From contig NZ_WOFH01000004.1 in the NCBI RefSeq assembly GCF_009733595.1, positions 248,001 through 312,000 on the forward strand: a stretch of DNA of 64,000 bases. The letters are read 5' to 3'. Positions 23,685 to 34,193 of the stretch are shown piece by piece. The position numbers and the translations under genes are program-made. This stretch comes from Actinomadura litoris. GTDB lineage: Bacteria > Actinomycetota > Actinomycetes > Streptosporangiales > Streptosporangiaceae. Numbering within the stretch: the stretch's first letter is position 1; each line of letters starts with the position of its first letter. Below the pieces are notes generated by a model. The model saw nothing but the letters and a program-made list of their open reading frames with translations. It was not told the DNA's origin and did not search any database.

Positions 23685-24695
23685 ATGGACGTCCGGCGGC
23701 TCCTCGTCTTCCGCGAGATCGCGCGATGCGGGTCGATCGCGGGTGCGGCCCGGTCGCTCGGCTGGACGCAGCCCGCCGTCAGCCAGCACCTTCGGGCGCT
23801 GGAGCGGCAGGCGGGTCTGCCGCTGGTGGTGCGCCGCCCCCGGGGCGTCCAGCTCACCGAGGCGGGCGGGGTGCTGCAGCGCCACGCCGAGGCCATCGCC
23901 GCGCGGCTGCACGCCGCCGACGACGAACTCGGCGCGCTGGCCGGACTGCGCGCGGGGACGGTCCGGCTCGCCGCCTTCCCCTCGGCCGGCGCCACCCTCG
24001 TCCCCGCCGCGATGAGCCTGTTGCACCGGACCCACCCCGGCATCGACGTCCGGCTGCGCCAGGCGGAGCCGCCGGAGGCGCTCGACCTGCTCATGGACGG
24101 GCAGGTCGACCTCGCCATCGTCTTCGCCCACGAGGGCCACGAGCCGGTCGGCCCGGCCGGGCTGGAGCAGACACCGATCGGGGAGGATCCGCTCCGGCTC
24201 GTCCTGCCGGACGCGCACCCGCAGGCCGCCGATCTTCCCTCCGAGGTGGGTCTGCGGTCGTTCGCGGGGGAGCGGTGGATCTCGGGCTGCGAGCGCTGCA
24301 CCGCCCACCTGCTCCGCGCGTGCGAGGACGCCGGTTTCGTGCCGGACGTCCGGCACAGCACCGACGACTACGTGGTCACCCAGGCGTTGATCGCCCGGGG
24401 GCTCGGGGTCGGGCTGCTGCCGCACCTCGCGCTCGGAGCGTTCCGGCATCCCGAGGTCACCGTCGCGGCCGTGGCGGGGCTGCGCCCCCGGCGCCTGTAC
24501 CTGGTCCACCACCCGGAGGCCGACCAGATCCCCGCCGTGGGCCGCGCCGTCCACGCCGTCCGGCGGTCGGCCATCGGCGGGGGCCCCGTCGCGAGCACGG
24601 TCCGCGACGGTGCATCCTTTGTGGATCACACCGCTGACCAGGAGGACGACGCAGATGACCCCGCCCGCACGGACGAACGACCAGCGCAAGCGTGA
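23685..24695 (+). CDS. LysR-family transcriptional regulator
   Basis: 336 residues. HTH at 3-60: VRRLLVFREIARCGSIAGAA ... TQPAVSQHLRALERQAGLPL. The effector domain (about 90-300) has typical LTTR strands (GTVRLAAFPSAGATLVPAAM, VDLAIVFAHEGH). The C-terminus carries an unusual acidic tail (VDHTADQEDDADDPARTDE) that overlaps the start of the next gene by 41 bases. It is divergent from the racemase gene, the likely target. The overlap suggests co-expression with the flavin-binding protein downstream. Confidence 0.9.
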   Translation: MDVRRLLVFREIARCGSIAGAARSLGWTQPAVSQHLRALERQAGLPLVVRRPRGVQLTEAGGVLQRHAEAIAARLHAADDELGALAGLRAGTVRLAAFPSAGATLVPAAMSLLHRTHPGIDVRLRQAEPPEALDLLMDGQVDLAIVFAHEGHEPVGPAGLEQTPIGEDPLRLVLPDAHPQAADLPSEVGLRSFAGERWISGCERCTAHLLRACEDAGFVPDVRHSTDDYVVTQALIARGLGVGLLPHLALGAFRHPEVTVAAVAGLRPRRLYLVHHPEADQIPAVGRAVHAVRRSAIGGGPVASTVRDGASFVDHTADQEDDADDPARTDERPAQA

Positions 24696-25110
24696 CACCC
24701 TGCACCGGCTCGACCACGATGTCGACACCTGGGTCAGCACGGCGGACCCGGCGGGCGGCACCCCGTACCTGGTGCCGCTGTCGTTCCTGTGGGACGGCTC
24801 GACCGTGCTGATCGCGACCCCGGCCGAAAGCCCGACCGGGCGGAACCTGAGGGCCACCGGCCGGGTGCGCCTCGGGCTCGGGCCGACCCGCGACGTCGTC
24901 CTCATCGAGGGCGTCGCGGAGCCGCTCGCCGCCGCCGATCTGCCCGAAGGCGTCGGCGACGCGTTCGCCGCCAAGACCGGCTTCGACCCGCGCGACCTCA
25001 GCACCCCCTACCTGTACTTCCGCGTCACCCCTCGGCGGATCCAGGCGTGGCGGGAGGTCAACGAGCTGAAGGACCGCGACCTCATGCGCGAGGGCGCCTG
25101 GCTCGTCTGA
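24655..25110 (+). CDS. Pyridoxamine 5'-phosphate oxidase-fold flavin/F420 protein
   Basis: 151 residues from an ATG with AGGAGG 8 bases upstream, inside the end of the LysR gene. The split-barrel pattern is clear: RLDHDVDTWVSTADPAGGTP, LVPLSFLWDGSTVLIATPAE, NLRATGRVRLGLGPTRDVVL and RVTPRRIQAWREVNEL. Actinomycete relatives are FMN- or F420-dependent reductases or heme-binding proteins; it is shorter than true PdxH and unlikely to make pyridoxal phosphate. The good ribosome site supports the overlapping start. Confidence 0.85.
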   Translation: MTPPARTNDQRKRDTLHRLDHDVDTWVSTADPAGGTPYLVPLSFLWDGSTVLIATPAESPTGRNLRATGRVRLGLGPTRDVVLIEGVAEPLAAADLPEGVGDAFAAKTGFDPRDLSTPYLYFRVTPRRIQAWREVNELKDRDLMREGAWLV

Positions 25111-25140
25111 GCCGAGCCAGGCCGCCGGTCGGCGCCCGGG

Positions 25141-27417
<2,277 letters not shown>

Positions 27418-27437
27418 CTTCCTTCGGCTTGATAAGC

Positions 27438-27487
27438 TTAGGCTGTAAGGAGTTGGGTGTGTCGGATCAGTTTATGCCATAAGGAGT
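27438..27487. promoter_or_regulatory. Duplicated operator between uvrA-like and tetR genes
   Basis: Two 16-bp elements, 27438-27453 and 27472-27487, match at 13 of 16 positions (TTA-N5-TAAGGAGT) and are spaced exactly 34 bp. The second contains the dyad TTATGCCATAA, and just before the first is the palindrome TAAGCTTA (27433-27440). The second copy also holds the ribosome site of the TetR gene. These are candidate TetR binding sites covering both divergent promoters. Confidence 0.55.
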
Positions 27488-27493
27488 CGTACT

Positions 27494-28288
27494 TTGGTCG
27501 TCTTCGCCGGGCAGGGCGACGCGCGCCGCACGATGGACCTGCTGTGGCGTCCGGATGCGGGGTCCGGTCCGCCGCGTCCCGGCCCGAGACCCGGTCTGAG
27601 CGTGGACGTCATCGTGGCGGCGGCGATCGCCGCCGCCGACGCCGAGGGCATGGCGGCGCTGTCGATGCGCGCGGTGGGGGAGCGCCTCGGCCGCACCGCC
27701 ATGGCCCTCTACACCTACGTCCCGGGTAAGAGCGAGCTGGTCGACCTGATGTACGACCGTGCCCTCGCAGAACTACCGGACGCCTACGACATTTCGGCGG
27801 GCTGGCGTCCGGCGGTCATGGCCTGGGCGGAGGACTCCTGGGCGTTCTACCTGCGCCACCCGTGGATGCTCCAGGTCTCGCAGGCCAGGCCGGTGCTCGG
27901 CCCGAACGAGTACCGCGCGCTGGAGACACTGCTCGGCGTCCTGTCCGGCACCGGGCTCGGCGCCCGTGACACGCGGCGCGCGGTGGCGGCGCTGTCGCAG
28001 GTGGTGCGCGGCTCGGCCCAGACGCTCACCGAGTCGCGGCAGGTGGTCGGCGCGAGCGGGACGTCGGAGGCGGACTGGTGGTACGCGCGCACCGACGTCC
28101 TGGTGGAGGTCGCTCCGGACTTCGCGCACCGCTACCCCGCATTGGCGCGGCTCGAAGCCGAGAGCCCCCCGTACACCCCGGACGGCGAACTCGCCACCTA
28201 CCTGGAACTGGCGTCCCGCGAGGCGTTCGAGGGCGGCCTGGCCCTGGTCCTGGACGGCATCGAGACGACGATCGCCCGCACCGCCTGA
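27494..28288 (+). CDS. TetR-family regulator with TetR_C_1-like domain
   Basis: 264 residues if it starts at the TTG at 27494, which has AAGGAG 7 bases upstream and a first stretch with entirely G/C third positions; the ATG at 27533 (251 residues) is the alternative. HTH at about 48-95: IVAAAIAAADAEGMAALSMR ... RLGRTAMALYTYVPGKSELV. The C-terminal ligand domain ends REAFEGGLALVLDGIETTI, as in TetR_C_1 proteins. It is divergent from the UvrA-like gene and is the obvious candidate regulator of it through the paired operators at 27438-27487. Confidence 0.9.
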   Translation: MVVFAGQGDARRTMDLLWRPDAGSGPPRPGPRPGLSVDVIVAAAIAAADAEGMAALSMRAVGERLGRTAMALYTYVPGKSELVDLMYDRALAELPDAYDISAGWRPAVMAWAEDSWAFYLRHPWMLQVSQARPVLGPNEYRALETLLGVLSGTGLGARDTRRAVAALSQVVRGSAQTLTESRQVVGASGTSEADWWYARTDVLVEVAPDFAHRYPALARLEAESPPYTPDGELATYLELASREAFEGGLALVLDGIETTIARTA

Positions 28289-28546
28289 GCCTGGGCCGTC
28301 CGATCGCCACCAAGCAGGCATGGCCAGGCCGTGACCGCAGGTCGCGGAGTCGGTCAGCACGATGTGGGTGCGGACGGCGGCGTACATCCTCGGCAGCGTG
28401 GCCTCGATGTCGGCCCGGTCGGCGGTCAGCGCTGCCGCTCGCAGTGTGCCGAGAGTCCACGGTCCGGGCCTGCGCGCGGTGGGGCCACGTGCCCGTGGCC
28501 GTGGCGAACACCCTGCTGGCCGGTAGGTGGGTAGTCTCGAAGCGCC

Positions 28547-29695
28547 TTATCCGGTCGCGGCCCGGGGCTGGTCGTGGGTGGCGCAGTGGATGCCACCGCC
28601 TCCGGCGGCGATGTTGTCGATCCTCAGTTGGCGGATCTCGCGGCCGGGGTACTGCTCGGCCAGGATCTGCCGGGCGTGGTCGTCGGCGGCGGCGTCGCCG
28701 AACCTGGGCAGAAGGACGACCTTGTTGGCGATGGAGAAGTTGGCGTAGGAGGACAAGAATTCCTCGCCCCGGCCGGTGATCTTGTCAGGGTCGGGCTGGG
28801 GCAGCTCGATGACCTTCAATTTCCTGCCGCGGGCGTCGGTGGCGTCGGCCAGCACCTGCTTGGCCTGAGCGGAGGCGCGCGACCATACGTCCGGCTCGGC
28901 GCCGGGTGCGGGCCGGTCCAGAAGGACGACCCCGGGTGCGGTGAAACGGACCAGGCAGTCGATGTGCGCGTCGGTGATGTCCTTGCCGGCGACCCCGGCG
29001 AACCAGATGACCTTGGTAACGCCCAGCGTCCGCTTGAGCTCGTCCTCGATCTGCTGCCGGGTCTTGCCGGGGTTGCGGTTGCGGTTGACCAGGGAACTCT
29101 CGGTCACCAGCAGCGTCCCCTGCCCGTCGGTCTCCAGCGCGCCGCCCTCGCTCACCAGCCAGGTCGCCACCCGCGGGATCTCGTACTTCGCCAGGACCGC
29201 GCGGGCGACGCGCGCGTCCTGGTCGTGGGGCTCCTGCTTGCCGCCCCATCCGTTGAAGTTGAGATCCACACCGGCCAGGGAGCGGTTCCGCTCGACGAAG
29301 ACCGGCACCGTGTCGCGGGCCCACAGGTCATCGGCGGGGATCGGCACCACCTCGACGTCGTCGCCGCAGGCCCGCTGCGCCGCGTCGGCCAGTTCCGGCC
29401 TGGCCATCATGACCACCGGCTGATAGCCGCCGATCGTGCGTGCCAGGGCGGCGATGTCGCCCTGCACGGCACCCGCCTGCCCACCCCAGATGTCAGAAGT
29501 GGGCCAGCACATGAAGGTACGGGCCTGCGGTTCCCATTCGGCGCCGAGCCGCAGCCCGGCCGTGGCCGTCGAGGGGCCGACCGCCTGATCGCCGCTCCCG
29601 GAGCAGGCGGCGACCCCGGCCACGAGCGCGCCGCACCCGGCCAGGGAGCGCAGCGCACTTCGGCGGGACATGCCGGAGGCGGAAGACTCGGACAC
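28547..29695 (-). CDS. Exported agmatine deiminase family lipoprotein
   Basis: 382 residues from the GTG at 29695; an internal ATG at 29671 is an alternative start. The N-terminus has a twin-arginine/lipoprotein signal (SRRSALRSLAGCGALVAGVA, then A-C31 as lipobox). The mature part has all landmarks of the PAD_porph/agmatine deiminase fold: DLWARDTVPVF, SEGGALETDG, DAHIDCLVRF and the C-terminal GGGGIHCATHDQP with the nucleophilic cysteine. It would convert agmatine (or a peptidyl-arginine-like guanidine) to the N-carbamoyl product outside the membrane. A Tat-exported lipid-anchored form is unusual; most bacterial enzymes are cytoplasmic. Confidence 0.9.
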   Translation of the reverse strand: MSESSASGMSRRSALRSLAGCGALVAGVAACSGSGDQAVGPSTATAGLRLGAEWEPQARTFMCWPTSDIWGGQAGAVQGDIAALARTIGGYQPVVMMARPELADAAQRACGDDVEVVPIPADDLWARDTVPVFVERNRSLAGVDLNFNGWGGKQEPHDQDARVARAVLAKYEIPRVATWLVSEGGALETDGQGTLLVTESSLVNRNRNPGKTRQQIEDELKRTLGVTKVIWFAGVAGKDITDAHIDCLVRFTAPGVVLLDRPAPGAEPDVWSRASAQAKQVLADATDARGRKLKVIELPQPDPDKITGRGEEFLSSYANFSIANKVVLLPRFGDAAADDHARQILAEQYPGREIRQLRIDNIAAGGGGIHCATHDQPRAATG

Positions 29696-30251
29696 GGCAG
29701 ACACCCCAGGATCGAGATCGGCTCGGTCGGGCACACCGGGGCGGACACGGACGTGCCGAAGAACCACCCCCCTCATGCCCGACCCAGATCCCGAACAAAC
29801 AACGCCGCTCGGCTCTGACCTGGCGCTATGGATGATCGCCTCTTGCCGGCGCGGCCGGTCGGTGCCGCGTTCCGGCCTTGAGTGATGATCCGATGGCCCG
29901 ACGGACGGCGCAGCAGGTGTAGTGCTTGGTCAGGGGACTCCGAGCTGGGAGGGCCGGAGGGTGCCGGACGCATCGACCTGAAGTTCACCGGCTCCCCGGC
30001 AGGCAGGTCGCCACCGTGCACCCTCACCTGTGAGGAGAACGGAGACGTCCGCGCCGCACGTTCGAGCTGACCGAGTGGTCGCGCCCGGCGAGGCGCCCGA
30101 GCGATTATCGAATCTGCTGGCGCGGTTTGACAACGGTAGGGACTGCGGAGAGCGGGCAGGCGGTAACGGGGTTCTCGCGGTCGCGGGCTCCTGGGGGAGA
30201 GATCGCCGAGCCGCTTGACCTTGACGTAGCGTCAGGGTCCGTAATGGGGGC
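29696..30251. other. Intergenic region without clear gene
   Basis: 556 bases between the agmatine deiminase-like gene (minus) and the MerR gene (plus). Short open frames exist on both strands, but none shows a family signature or a good ribosome site. The only recognisable element is the MerR-type promoter at the right edge (30215-30245). It may hold decayed coding sequence. Confidence 0.5.
30215..30245 (+). promoter_or_regulatory. MerR-type promoter with 19-bp spacer and dyad
   Basis: TTGACC (30215-30220) and CGTAAT (30240-30245) are 19 bases apart, the long spacing typical of MerR-activated promoters. Between them lies an imperfect dyad (ACCTTGACG-TA-GCGTCAGGGT, 30218-30238). Transcription would start about at the ATG (30252), giving a leaderless message. 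Confidence 0.65.
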
Positions 30252-30995
30252 ATGCGGATCGGAGAGCTTGCCGCGCTGGTCGGGGTCTCGACGCGTGCGG
30301 TGCGGCACTATCACCATCTCGGGGTGCTGCCCGAGCCGGAACGGCTGGCCAACGGGTACCGGGAGTACCGGTTGCGGGACGCGGTCGTGCTCGCGCGGGT
30401 GCGGCGGCTGACCGAGCTCGGACTCTCGCTGGGGGAGGTCAGGGACGTCCTGGCCGACGGCCGGGGGCGTGAGCTGCGCGAGGTGCTCCTGGAGCTGGAC
30501 GCGGATATGGCGCGCCAGCAGGAAGCGCTGCGCGAGCGGCGGGAGCGGCTGGCCGAGCTGCTGACCCGGACCGATCTGGACGCCGACTCGACGGTGCCCG
30601 CCCAGGCCGCCGCCGTCTTGAAGAGCGTGGCGCCGGGTGACTCCCGGTTCGCCGGCCTGGACCGGGAGATGCTGACGCTGGTGGCGAGCCTCGGCGCGGA
30701 GGAGGAGCGGCAACGGTTCCTCGCGATGCTGGCGCCGCTAGCCGATCCCGAGGTGGCCGCGCGCAGCCACGCGCTCTACGCCCGGCTCGACGAGCTTGAG
30801 GACGCGCCCGCGGACGATCCCCGGACCGAGACCCTGGCCCGCGACCTGGCGGCCCACCTGCCCGAGCCGATGGCCCGGCTCATGGCCGGCAACCCCGCCG
30901 ACGAGCCCCGGATGTGGGCGTTGCTGGAGGAGCTCCCGCCGGCGCAGGCCGAGGTGTTCAGGATCTTGCCCCGCATCCTGAAGGGGACGCTCTGA
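30252..30995 (+). CDS. MerR-family transcriptional regulator
   Basis: 247 residues. The N-terminal HTH and wing are textbook: MRIGELAALVGVSTRAVRHY, HHLGVLPEPERLANGYREYR. A coiled-coil helix follows (ELREVLLELDADMARQQEAL). The C-terminal half (about 120-247) is a helical domain of unknown ligand, without metal-binding cysteines, so a drug- or small-molecule-responsive type is more likely than a metal sensor. The promoter with the 19-bp spacer directly upstream indicates autoregulation. The stop overlaps the start of the membrane protein gene, its probable target and partner. Confidence 0.92.
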   Translation: MRIGELAALVGVSTRAVRHYHHLGVLPEPERLANGYREYRLRDAVVLARVRRLTELGLSLGEVRDVLADGRGRELREVLLELDADMARQQEALRERRERLAELLTRTDLDADSTVPAQAAAVLKSVAPGDSRFAGLDREMLTLVASLGAEEERQRFLAMLAPLADPEVAARSHALYARLDELEDAPADDPRTETLARDLAAHLPEPMARLMAGNPADEPRMWALLEELPPAQAEVFRILPRILKGTL

Positions 30996-31834
30996 TGGTG
31001 CGCCTGGCCCGTGCCGCGCTGTTCATCGTCGTCCCGGCCGAGGCCGTCACCTTGATCCTGCCGGCGTCGGGCGTCCGACCTCCCGAGTCCGTCGTCGCGG
31101 TGGCCGAGGCGGCGGTGGCCGTGCTGTTCGTCGTGGAGGCGGCCGTCGCCGTCCGGCTGTGGCGGGCCCATCGCCGCACCGGGCTGAGCCGCCGCGCGGC
31201 ACTGCGCACGGCCTACGAGGAACTCGTGCCGCTGAAGGTCCGCCGGATCATCGGGTTCGACACCAAGGGAATGGTCAGCCTGGCCCTGTTCGCCGCCCGC
31301 CGCAAACACGGCGTCCCGGACGGGGCCAAGGCGGTCTCCTATCACCGCGAGCAGAACATGTTGATGCTGATGTTCATGTTCGCGATGGTGGTCGAGGCGG
31401 TCGCCTGCGAGTTCCTGCTGCGCGGCGTCGGCGCGCCCGCGCCGCTGCGCAACGCCGTCCTCGCCGTCGATCTGTACGGCATTCTGATCGGCCTGGCCAT
31501 CGCGGCGTCCAGCGTCACCCGCCCCCACGTGATCTCGGAGGACGAGGTGAGGGTCCGGTGGGGAGGATTCGTGGACCTGCGGATCCCCCGCGACCTGATC
31601 ATTTCGGCCCACCGGGTGCGGAACTTCAACGAGGACAAGCACTTCCTGCTCCATGACGGTACCTTCGCCCTGGCGACCGGGTCCCAGACCAATATCGTCA
31701 TTCAGTTGAGCGAACCGATCTCCGTCACCCGGCCCCTCGGCGGCCGAGACCGGGCACGGACGATTCGCTTCTTCGCCGACGAGCCCGACGAAGCGCTCCA
31801 TGCCCTCACCGCCGTCCGCGCCGAGGTCAGATGA
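30995..31834 (+). CDS. Integral membrane protein coupled to MerR gene
   Basis: 279 residues with the ATG sharing one base with the MerR stop. Four to five membrane segments: about 5-25, 35-55, 125-145 (LMLMFMFAMVVEAVACEFLL) and 155-175 (AVLAVDLYGILIGLAIAASS). The C-terminal 100 residues are a soluble beta-rich domain (VISEDEVRVRWGGFVDLRIP ... IVIQLSEPISVTRPLGGRDR) resembling bacterial PH-like domains of membrane proteins. No catalytic motif seen. Co-translation with MerR implies induction by the same signal. Confidence 0.75.
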   Translation: MVRLARAALFIVVPAEAVTLILPASGVRPPESVVAVAEAAVAVLFVVEAAVAVRLWRAHRRTGLSRRAALRTAYEELVPLKVRRIIGFDTKGMVSLALFAARRKHGVPDGAKAVSYHREQNMLMLMFMFAMVVEAVACEFLLRGVGAPAPLRNAVLAVDLYGILIGLAIAASSVTRPHVISEDEVRVRWGGFVDLRIPRDLIISAHRVRNFNEDKHFLLHDGTFALATGSQTNIVIQLSEPISVTRPLGGRDRARTIRFFADEPDEALHALTAVRAEVR

Positions 31835-32140
31835 TCCGGTGGCCTGCGCCACAACGCCGTAGCCCAGCGAGGGCAGGCTGACGATCACTGACCGGCAGAA
31901 ACGGCGTGGCGAAGACCGGAACCGGATGGAAATGGTCGCCCAGCGGTTGAAAAGACCCCTTCACGAGCGGATCGACTGCTCGAATATTCCGATGTCATAT
32001 CCGGTGCTCCGCATCTGGCGGTGGCGGTTCACCGAAAGCGCGGAATAGGCGGCGAGCAGGCTGGTCGGCGCTGAATGCCGGCTGAAGCAACCTGAAGCCG
32101 ATTTCAGGATCGCGCGGCGCCGTGCTGCCATTATGACCCG
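31835..32140. other. Intergenic region upstream of OmpR-type system
   Basis: 306 bases with no convincing gene. The right part contains direct repeats of CTGAA(G/T) at 32071, 32082 and 32092, described separately. No terminator hairpin was recognised after the gene ending at 31834. Confidence 0.5.
32071..32097 (+). promoter_or_regulatory. CTGAAG direct repeats, OmpR-type binding site
   Basis: CTGAAT at 32071-32076 and CTGAAG at 32082-32087 and 32092-32097 recur with spacings of 11 and 10 bp, one helical turn, and end 43 bases before the response regulator start. OmpR-family regulators bind tandem repeats on one helix face, so autoregulation is plausible. Confidence 0.5.
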
Positions 32141-32812
32141 ATGCGATTGCTGCTGGTGGAGGACAACGAACGACTGACGACCACGCTGGCCCGCGGCCTG
32201 CGAGCCGAAGGGTACGGGGTCGACGTCTCCCATAACGGTCAGGAGGGACTGAGCCGTGCCCTTGCCCACCCCTATGCCGTGGTCGTCCTGGACATCATGC
32301 TGCCCGGGCTCAACGGCTTCGCCGTCTGCGAGCGGCTGCGCCGGAGCGGCAGCACGGTGCCGATCCTCATGCTGACCGCCAAGAACGGCGAGTACGACGA
32401 GGCGGAGGCGCTCGACACGGGCGCCGATGACTACATCAGCAAGCCGTTCTCCTACGTCGTCCTCATCGCCCGGTTGCGCGCGCTGCTGCGCCGCGGCGGC
32501 GCGACCCGTCCGTCGGTCCTGACCGCCGGAGACCTGCGGCTCGACCCGGCCGCCCGCCGGTGCCACCACGGCGTGACCGAGATACGGCTCACCGCGAAGG
32601 AGTTCGCGGTGCTGGAGTGCCTGGCCCGCCGCCCCGACGAGGTGGTCACGAAGATCGACATCATCGACGAGGTCTGGGACCACGCCTTCGACGGCGACGT
32701 GAACATCGTCGAGGTCTACGTCCGCACCCTGCGCCGCAAACTTCCGTCCGGCCCGGCCGCGATCCAGACCGTGCGCGGAGCGGGGTACCGGCTGGTGACG
32801 ACCCATGCCTAG
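32141..32812 (+). CDS. OmpR/PhoB-family response regulator
   Basis: 223 residues. Receiver: MRLLLVEDNERL with the acidic pair, D51 (VVVLDIMLPG), T in LMLTAKNG and K in DDYISKPF. C-terminal winged helix (about 130-220): LTAKEFAVLECLARRPDEVV ... NIVEVYVRTLRRKL and the TVRGAGYRL wing. The gene overlaps the following kinase by 8 bases. Upstream direct repeats at 32071-32097 suggest autoregulation. The signal and regulon are unknown; a cell-envelope role is typical for this subfamily in actinomycetes. Confidence 0.94.
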   Translation: MRLLLVEDNERLTTTLARGLRAEGYGVDVSHNGQEGLSRALAHPYAVVVLDIMLPGLNGFAVCERLRRSGSTVPILMLTAKNGEYDEAEALDTGADDYISKPFSYVVLIARLRALLRRGGATRPSVLTAGDLRLDPAARRCHHGVTEIRLTAKEFAVLECLARRPDEVVTKIDIIDEVWDHAFDGDVNIVEVYVRTLRRKLPSGPAAIQTVRGAGYRLVTTHA

Positions 32813-34157
32813 GCGGCTCAGATCGGTGCGGGCACGAGCCGCGCTGGGCGCGGCGCTCGCCGCCGCCGTCGTCTTCGGTGCCGGCGGCTGGTGGGTCCGC
32901 GACGCCATCGAGGACCAGTGGATGAGCGCGGCACGAGAGGCGGCGACGCGCGACGCCTTCTCGGTGGCCTCCGCCCTCGAATCAGGGGCCGGACCGCGCG
33001 GCACCGACTCCTCGTTCGCCGTCGTCCGCACCGATGGGCGATGCGTGATGACGGGCGGTACGGCCTTCGACGGCGATCTCGACCGGCCGCTACCTGGATT
33101 CCCTCCAAGGGTCGGGTGGAGCGTCCACGCAGTCCGCGGGAAGGGCCGGTTCGTCGTCGGCACCACCGACGTGCTGCCCTCGGACCGGATCGAGAAGCTG
33201 ACCGGCGGCGGCGGGCAACCCGCGCAGCGCCTGACGGTGTACGTGCTCGTCTCGGCGTCCGACACCGAGACGGCCGTCGCCACAGTCGATCGCCTGCTCG
33301 GCTGGGGGCTGCCGCTCGCCGTACCGTTCGTCGGCCTGATCGCCTGGTTCGTCACCGGCCGGGCCCTGCGGCCGGTGGAGGCGATCCGGGTGAAGATGGC
33401 GGACGTCAGCGCCCGCGCGCTCGACCAGCGCGTCCCCGTACCGGACACCGGCGACGAGATCACCCGCCTGGCCCGGACCACCAACGAGACCCTCGACCGG
33501 CTCGAACACGCCCACCACCGGCAGCAACGCTTCGTCGCCGACGCCTCCCACGAGCTGCGGACACCGCTCGCGGGCCTGCGCAACTCACTGGAGATCGCGC
33601 TCGCCTACCCGGAGCGAACGGACTGGCCCAGCACGGTCGCCACGGCGCTGGCCGACGCCGACCGCCTGCAACGCCTGGCCGAGGATCTCCTCCTGCTCGC
33701 CTCGCCCGCTCGCGCCGCGGCGACGCCCTCGGACCTCGCCGACATCGTCGAGGAGCAGATCGCCGAACGCGCCCACACCGGCGACGGCCCCACCTTCACC
33801 GCGCATACGACCCGTCCCGCCCTCGTACGCGAGAGCGAGACCCGACTCGCCCGGATCGTCCGCAACCTGCTCGACAACGCGGCCCGGCACGCCCGCGCAC
33901 AGGTGACGGTGACCGTCGCGGCCACCAACGGCAGCGTCACGCTGACCGTCGCCGACGACGGTCCGGGCGTCCCGCCGGAGGAACGCGAGCGGATCTTCGA
34001 GCGCTTCGTCCGCCTCGACGACGCCCGCACCCGCGCGGACGGCGGCACCGGGCTCGGGCTCACGATCGTCCGCGACCTCGTCACCGGTCTGGGCGGCACC
34101 GCCCGCATGGCGGACCGCTCCACCTTCGTCGTCACACTTCCCGGCCACGAGGAATGA
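32805..34157 (+). CDS. Sensor histidine kinase (two transmembrane, HAMP)
   Basis: 450 residues. TM1 at about 12-32 and TM2 at about 165-185 enclose an extracellular sensor domain of about 130 residues. HAMP follows at about 186-238 (RALRPVEAIRVKMADVSARA). DHp: VADASHELRTPLAGLRNSLE with H249. HATPase: N-box RNLLDNAARHA, DDGPGV, and GGTGLGLTIV. It overlaps its cognate response regulator by 8 bases. No known sensor domain could be named from the extracellular part. Confidence 0.94.
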   Translation: MPRRLRSVRARAALGAALAAAVVFGAGGWWVRDAIEDQWMSAAREAATRDAFSVASALESGAGPRGTDSSFAVVRTDGRCVMTGGTAFDGDLDRPLPGFPPRVGWSVHAVRGKGRFVVGTTDVLPSDRIEKLTGGGGQPAQRLTVYVLVSASDTETAVATVDRLLGWGLPLAVPFVGLIAWFVTGRALRPVEAIRVKMADVSARALDQRVPVPDTGDEITRLARTTNETLDRLEHAHHRQQRFVADASHELRTPLAGLRNSLEIALAYPERTDWPSTVATALADADRLQRLAEDLLLLASPARAAATPSDLADIVEEQIAERAHTGDGPTFTAHTTRPALVRESETRLARIVRNLLDNAARHARAQVTVTVAATNGSVTLTVADDGPGVPPEERERIFERFVRLDDARTRADGGTGLGLTIVRDLVTGLGGTARMADRSTFVVTLPGHEE

Positions 34158-34193
34158 TCGCCACCGAGCCGAGGCGGATCCTCGCGGACGGTG

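Noticed and set aside
28289..28546. Short open frames between the TetR and agmatine deiminase genes
   Set aside because: No ribosome site, family signature or consistent frame; possibly decayed sequence, but not supportable as a gene.
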